A stretch of DNA of 64,000 nt. It comes from Pseudomonas laurylsulfativorans. Lineage in GTDB: Bacteria; Pseudomonadota; Gammaproteobacteria; Pseudomonadales; Pseudomonadaceae. The stretch spans positions 124,001 to 188,000 of the forward strand of contig NZ_MUJK01000004.1 of NCBI RefSeq assembly GCF_002906155.1. Reading direction: 5' to 3'. This document shows, in pieces, positions 61,601 to 64,000 of this stretch (the first letter of the stretch is position 1; each line of letters starts with the position of its first letter). The notes beneath the pieces are model-generated. The model saw only the letters and a list, made by a program, of their open reading frames with translations. It had not been told where the DNA came from and made no database searches. The position numbers were made by a program, and so were the translations under genes.

Positions 61601-64000
61601 CCGCGGTGCATGCGATCTTCCACTCCGAGCACAACCGCCTGGTCCAGCAGACCAAGGACACCGTGCTCGATTCGGGTGACGTGGCCTTCCTCAACGAGTG
61701 GCTGCTCAATCCGGTGGTTGCGTTGCCAACCACCCAGGCTGAGTTCGATGCGCTGCAGTGGAATGGCGAGCGCTTGTTCCAGGCTGCCAAGTTCGGCACC
61801 GAGATGCAGTATCAGCACCTGGTGTTCGAGGAGTTTGCGCGGACCATCCAGCCCAACATCGACCTGTTCTTCGCACCGACCCAGGTCTATGACGTCGACC
61901 TCGATCCTTCGATCGTCGCCGAGTTCGCCCACACCGTGTACCGGTTTGGCCACTCGATGCTGACCGAGACTGTCGATCGCTACGATATCGACTTCAACGT
62001 GGTGGGCGATCCGAGCAGTGCCAATCCCGATCAGCAACTGGGCTTGATCGCGGCGTTCCTCAACCCGTTGGCGTACGCCGCCAGTGGCGTATCACCAGAG
62101 GATGCGACCAGTGCGATCATCCGTGGGGTGACCCGGCAAGCCGGTAACGAAATCGATGAGTTCGTCACCGAGGCGCTGCGCAATAACCTGCTCGGCCTGC
62201 CGCTCGACCTGCCGGCGATCAACATCGCCCGTGGCCGCGACGTGGGGATTCCTTCACTCAACGCGTTCCGCCGCGACATCTACAGCCAAACCGGTGACAC
62301 CCAACTCAAGCCGTACAACAGCTGGGTCGACCTGGTGCAGCACCTCAAGCATCCAGAGTCGTTGATCAACTTCATCGCGGCCTACGGTACGCACACCTCG
62401 ATCACGTCGGCGACCACGATGGATGCCAAACGCGATGCAGCCATGGCGCTGGTCTTCGGTGGTGTGGGGGCGCCGGCTGACCGCCTGGACTTCCTCAACA
62501 GCACCGGTGCCTTTGCCAACGTGACGCTGCCCGGCAGGGATGGGGTGGCGGGCACTGCCGATGACCTGAGAAATGTCACGATTACCGGCGTCGATGCCAT
62601 CGATATGTGGATTGGCGGCCTTGCCGAACAGAAAACGCCGTTCGGCGGCATGCTCGGCTCGACCTTCAACTTCGTGTTCGAGAACCAGCTGGAAAAACTG
62701 CAGGACGGCGATCGCTTCTACTACTTGGAGCGTACCTCTGGCCTGTCGATGAATGCCGAACTTGAAAGCAACTCGTTCGCCAAGCTGATCATGGCCAACA
62801 CCTCGGCCACGCACTTGCCGGGCCTGGTGTTCTCGGACCCTGGCTTCTACCTGGAAGTGGACCAGGGCAGGCAGTTCAACGAAGGCCTGGTCTCCGTCGA
62901 TCCGCTCGGCGCGAATGGCGAGCAGGTGGTGTTCCGCGACAACCCGCTGACCGTGGGGGCAGACACCAACTACATCCGCTACACCGGTGACGAACACATC
63001 GTGCTGGGTGGTACCGACAACGCCGACATCCTCATTTCCAGCGAAGGCGATGACACTGTCTGGGGTGATGGCGGCAACGACCGCATCGACGGCGGTGACG
63101 GCAACGACCAACTGCGTGGCGGCGCTGGCGACGACATCATCACCGACACTGGCGGCGACGATAACATCCAGGGTGGCGACGGCAACGACGTGTTGCACGG
63201 AGGCAATGGCGTCAACCTGATCATTGGCGGGTTCGGCAGCGACTTCATCGTGACCGGTGAGGACGCCTCCGAAGCCATTGCTGGCCAGGGCAACGACTTC
63301 ATCCTGGGCAGCAAGGCCAACGAACAGGACATGGGTAACGAAGGCGACGACTGGATCGAGAAGGGCACCTCGGACGGTGCACCTGGCGACAACTTCGACC
63401 CGCTCGGCAACGACCCTGTGATCGGCCACGACGTATACATCGGCGGCAACGAGAACGATAAGTTCAACGGCGAAGGCGGCGACGACATCATGGTCGGCAG
63501 TCTCGGCTTTGGTGACCGCTATATCGGCGGCTCGGGTTATGACTGGGCGACCTTCAAGGATCTCGCCCAAGGCGTGAGCATCGATTTCAGCGACCGCTTC
63601 TTCGATGTGCCACCGATGCCGGGTTCGGGCGCTTCGGCGTTGGTGCGTTTCGACATCATGGAAGGCCTGTCGGGTTCAACGCACGGTGACTTCCTGCGTG
63701 GTGATAGCGAAGATGCGACATCGCTACCTACCGCGGGTGCAACCGGCAGTGTGCTGACCAACATCAGCCTGATCGACGGTCTGGCGGGCTTGCTGCCAGC
63801 CGGTGCGACGTTCTTCGACGGTGGCAACATCATCCTCGGTGGCAGCGGCAGCGACCTCATCGAAGGTCGCGGCGGTGACGACATCATCGATGGTGACAAG
63901 TGGCTGAACGTACGCATCAGCGTGCGGGCGAACGCTGATGGTACCGGCGCGGAAATCGCCAGTTTCAACAGCATGGAGCCGCTGGTACCGTTCATGCTCA
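55672..64000 (+). CDS. Giant secreted animal-type heme peroxidase / RTX protein (PehA-like), partial at right edge
   Basis: The frame is open from the ATG at 55672 to the window end (2776 codons). It contains two tandem copies of one module of about 1516 residues. Each copy has an N-terminal SDLxFILxQIxIAEA segment, an animal-heme-peroxidase domain, glycine-rich Ca-binding RTX nonapeptides (about 930-1010 and 2445-2530) and a DKWxNVRI region. Copy 1 keeps Gln180, Asp183, His184, Arg447, Glu450 and proximal His571; copy 2 keeps Gln1701, Asp1704, His1705, Arg1969, Glu1972 and His2094. Both copies repeat DGxxGTADD motifs, a Ca-binding insertion type (PERCAL) reported for Pseudomonas putida PehA, a homologue of about 3600 residues with two peroxidase domains. 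It is probably exported by the adjacent type I system. Confidence 0.9.
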   Translation, partial: MANFNKSDLEFILKQIFIAEANADGASLSDLLPNSQVPFGLRTVDGSLNNLVTGQSEFGAADNAFPRLLEPSFLPDYVGTGTVVDPQPRIISNLIVDQTANNPAAYASAFDPGLDGVLNFGVVGAGNDDVLKDGVEIVASPGLDGVFGTADDKDVFFFPNQSADAGLTAGFNSWMTFFGQFFDHGLDLVTKSATDIVFIPLQPDDPLFVPGSPTNFMVLSRAVRTAGADGVVGTADDGQTNTTSPFVDQSQTYSSHPSHQVFLREYVLNAAGDPVATGNLITNRDLGADGIFGTADDGAGDGMATWAVVKAQARDILGINLTDADVHNVPLLATDAYGNFIRGPNGMPQVVIRVSNGADGIAGTADDVTQLVEGNRAAPISLANAVSTGHAFLDDIAHNAAPVVVGGVLQADGDALVGNAQPVGPTGNNLTYDNELLDAHYIAGDGRANENIGLTTVHHVFHSEHNRLVQQSKDTILASGDLAFLNQWLADDVTAIPTTPAGIAALVWDGERLFQAAKFGTEMQYQHLVFEEFARTVQPQVDEFLAPNGYDTSINPAILAEFAHVVYRFGHSMLTETVDRFDPAFNPLLTDPNNPDSQLGLIAAFLNPLAFAGSGATADEAAGAIIRGVTRQLGNEIDEFVTEALRNNLLGLPLDLPALNLARGRDTGIPTLNEARRDMYASTGDSQLKPYISWADLVDHLKHPESLVNFIAAYGTHGTITSATTLAEKRAAALALVFGGAGSPADRLDFLNSTGAWANVTQVGADGVLGTADDVTGVTITGLDDVDFWVGGLAEQKMPFGGMLGSTFNFVFETQMEALQNGDRFYYLSRVAGLNFGTELENNSFAKLIMLNSDVTHLSNTVFQTPTFTLEVNQANQFTGLGADGRADPTGGIMINGVEVVALVIRDNPDTVGPDANYLQYTGEDHVVMGGTAGNDIIISGEGDDTLYGDGGNDRLEGGAGNDAVLGGAGDDIISDSFGDNRLEGNAGNDVIIAGSMAALGNLILGGDGQDFIITTEDISTTFGGQGDDFILGAKTNLPPTGNEGDDWIEKGTQDGAPGDNFSPLLNDDIIGNDIFVGGGGFDEMIGEGGDDIFVGSDAQDKMDGMSGFDWITYKNDRIGVTADLSLAALAQPHGNAPNQNAGVFNPVGASPASILDRFAEVEGLSGSSFGDVLKGDDVDADTIINHGGATGSALTNVALIRGLDQFLADAGLPVTGFATGNIILGGDGSDLIEGRGGDDLIDGDKWINVRIAVYAPGDVNHTGPEVASFDSMVDMIPFMIDGTINPGQLKAVREIMPGTSTGGAAFDTAIYSGVASEYTVTVDDRGTVDLADDVYTVTDSVAGRDGTDTLLHIERLQFADTQQVLVDGLNAQPTGRPAVIDGNGGAIVVGDTLTVNVNALRDADNITAGNPLGLINSSVSYYWQFEATPGSGVFEDIILLPAGDLAFQSADGTTFKVSPDLAGLSLRVKAIYQDAHGTTEVAFSQPTAVVAPGAPVVPTAPVPVVDATAGGAGLHMVRSDLNFILDQIKIAEADAAGQDILSLIPNIRAPLGLRTVDGSNNNLLNLNGNNHTEFGAADNLFPRVSDPVFNPAEGGTSYTQNSGLVIDSQPRTISNLIVDQTANNPAAYATAFDPGADGVLNFGLAGNDDVLKDGVTIVASPGLDGQFGTADDKDVYLFENTTADAGLSAPFNSWMTFFGQFFDHGLDLVTKGGSGTVFIPLQPDDPLFVPGSPTNFMVLTRATNQPGADGVLGTADDIHEHTNTTSPFVDQNQTYSSHPSHQVFLRGYELTGSGPEATGRLITNRDLGADGTFGTADDVEIGGMATWKVVKAQARDVLGINLTDADIDSGPLLATDAYGNFIKGPNGFPQVVIRVNNGADGIAGTADDVTTLVEGNPASPVSLVNAVRTGHAFLNDIAHNAVPVVVGGVLQADADADVGNAQPVGPGGNNTTYDNELLDAHYIAGDGRVNENIGLTAVHAIFHSEHNRLVQQTKDTVLDSGDVAFLNEWLLNPVVALPTTQAEFDALQWNGERLFQAAKFGTEMQYQHLVFEEFARTIQPNIDLFFAPTQVYDVDLDPSIVAEFAHTVYRFGHSMLTETVDRYDIDFNVVGDPSSANPDQQLGLIAAFLNPLAYAASGVSPEDATSAIIRGVTRQAGNEIDEFVTEALRNNLLGLPLDLPAINIARGRDVGIPSLNAFRRDIYSQTGDTQLKPYNSWVDLVQHLKHPESLINFIAAYGTHTSITSATTMDAKRDAAMALVFGGVGAPADRLDFLNSTGAFANVTLPGRDGVAGTADDLRNVTITGVDAIDMWIGGLAEQKTPFGGMLGSTFNFVFENQLEKLQDGDRFYYLERTSGLSMNAELESNSFAKLIMANTSATHLPGLVFSDPGFYLEVDQGRQFNEGLVSVDPLGANGEQVVFRDNPLTVGADTNYIRYTGDEHIVLGGTDNADILISSEGDDTVWGDGGNDRIDGGDGNDQLRGGAGDDIITDTGGDDNIQGGDGNDVLHGGNGVNLIIGGFGSDFIVTGEDASEAIAGQGNDFILGSKANEQDMGNEGDDWIEKGTSDGAPGDNFDPLGNDPVIGHDVYIGGNENDKFNGEGGDDIMVGSLGFGDRYIGGSGYDWATFKDLAQGVSIDFSDRFFDVPPMPGSGASALVRFDIMEGLSGSTHGDFLRGDSEDATSLPTAGATGSVLTNISLIDGLAGLLPAGATFFDGGNIILGGSGSDLIEGRGGDDIIDGDKWLNVRISVRANADGTGAEIASFNSMEPLVPFML

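Noticed and set aside
55993..62037. Long minus-strand frames opposite the peroxidase gene
   Set aside because: They are shadows of the repetitive Asp/Gly-rich coding strand; the plus frame is open throughout and has complete domain motifs.
1..64000. CRISPR array, prophage or transposase
   Set aside because: No regularly spaced repeats, phage structural genes or transposase motifs were seen; the only dispersed repeats are REP/REPIN palindromes.

Overview
The window is a Pseudomonas chromosome segment, most like the P. fluorescens group. The evidence is the Pseudomonas core order tRNA-Arg/His/Leu/His - tig - clpP - clpX - lon - hupB - ppiD, the high GC content, ten REP/REPIN palindromes of the GGGAGCGAGC / GGAGCCGGC type, and a PehA-like RTX peroxidase with its own type I secretion system.

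Region 1 (1-27.8 kb) is a steroid (cholate/testosterone-type) catabolic cluster. It encodes two FAD ketosteroid dehydrogenases (Δ1-KstD-like and Δ4-KstD-like), a KshB-like ferredoxin reductase, the HsaA/HsaB-like 3-HSA hydroxylase pair, the HsaC/TesB-like extradiol dioxygenase, and nearly the whole set for the last two rings (HIP degradation): FadD3, IpdA, IpdB, IpdC, EchA20-like, two adjacent acyl-CoA dehydrogenases, FadA6 and several SDRs. A DUF1302/DUF1329 envelope pair and an exported SurE-like protein lie at the left end. A luciferase-like flavin monooxygenase of unknown step sits among them. KshA, HsaD and HsaE/F/G are not in the window, and neither is a dedicated regulator.

The most interesting signal is a 19-bp imperfect dyad, consensus yTAGTCCnnTTGGACGATG. 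It lies upstream of each of the seven apparent transcription units of the steroid cluster, always pointing at the gene. In every case a -10-like hexamer begins exactly 20 nt after it. Its centre therefore falls near -42, as expected for a class II activator site. This suggests one unseen activator controls the whole cluster.

Region 2 (27.9-37.1 kb) is ordinary genome: a DUF1993 protein, SstT, an MFS transporter, NhaR, a TerC-family protein, small lipoproteins and small disordered proteins, a C39-peptidase-like lipoprotein, PbpG and FolD. Region 3 (37.2-46.8 kb) is the tRNA cluster and the proteostasis block tig-clpP-clpX-lon-hupB-ppiD, with a decayed tRNA-Asp between hupB and ppiD. Region 4 (47-50.3 kb) has a DUF2242 lipoprotein, a 28-residue ORF, an AraC regulator and a nitrilase-fold protein that lacks the catalytic Cys and Lys. 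Region 5 (50.6-64 kb) is a type I secretion operon (ABC-HlyD-TolC), divergent from a giant secreted protein. That protein consists of two copies of a ~1516-residue module (animal-type heme peroxidase plus RTX repeats) and runs off the right edge.
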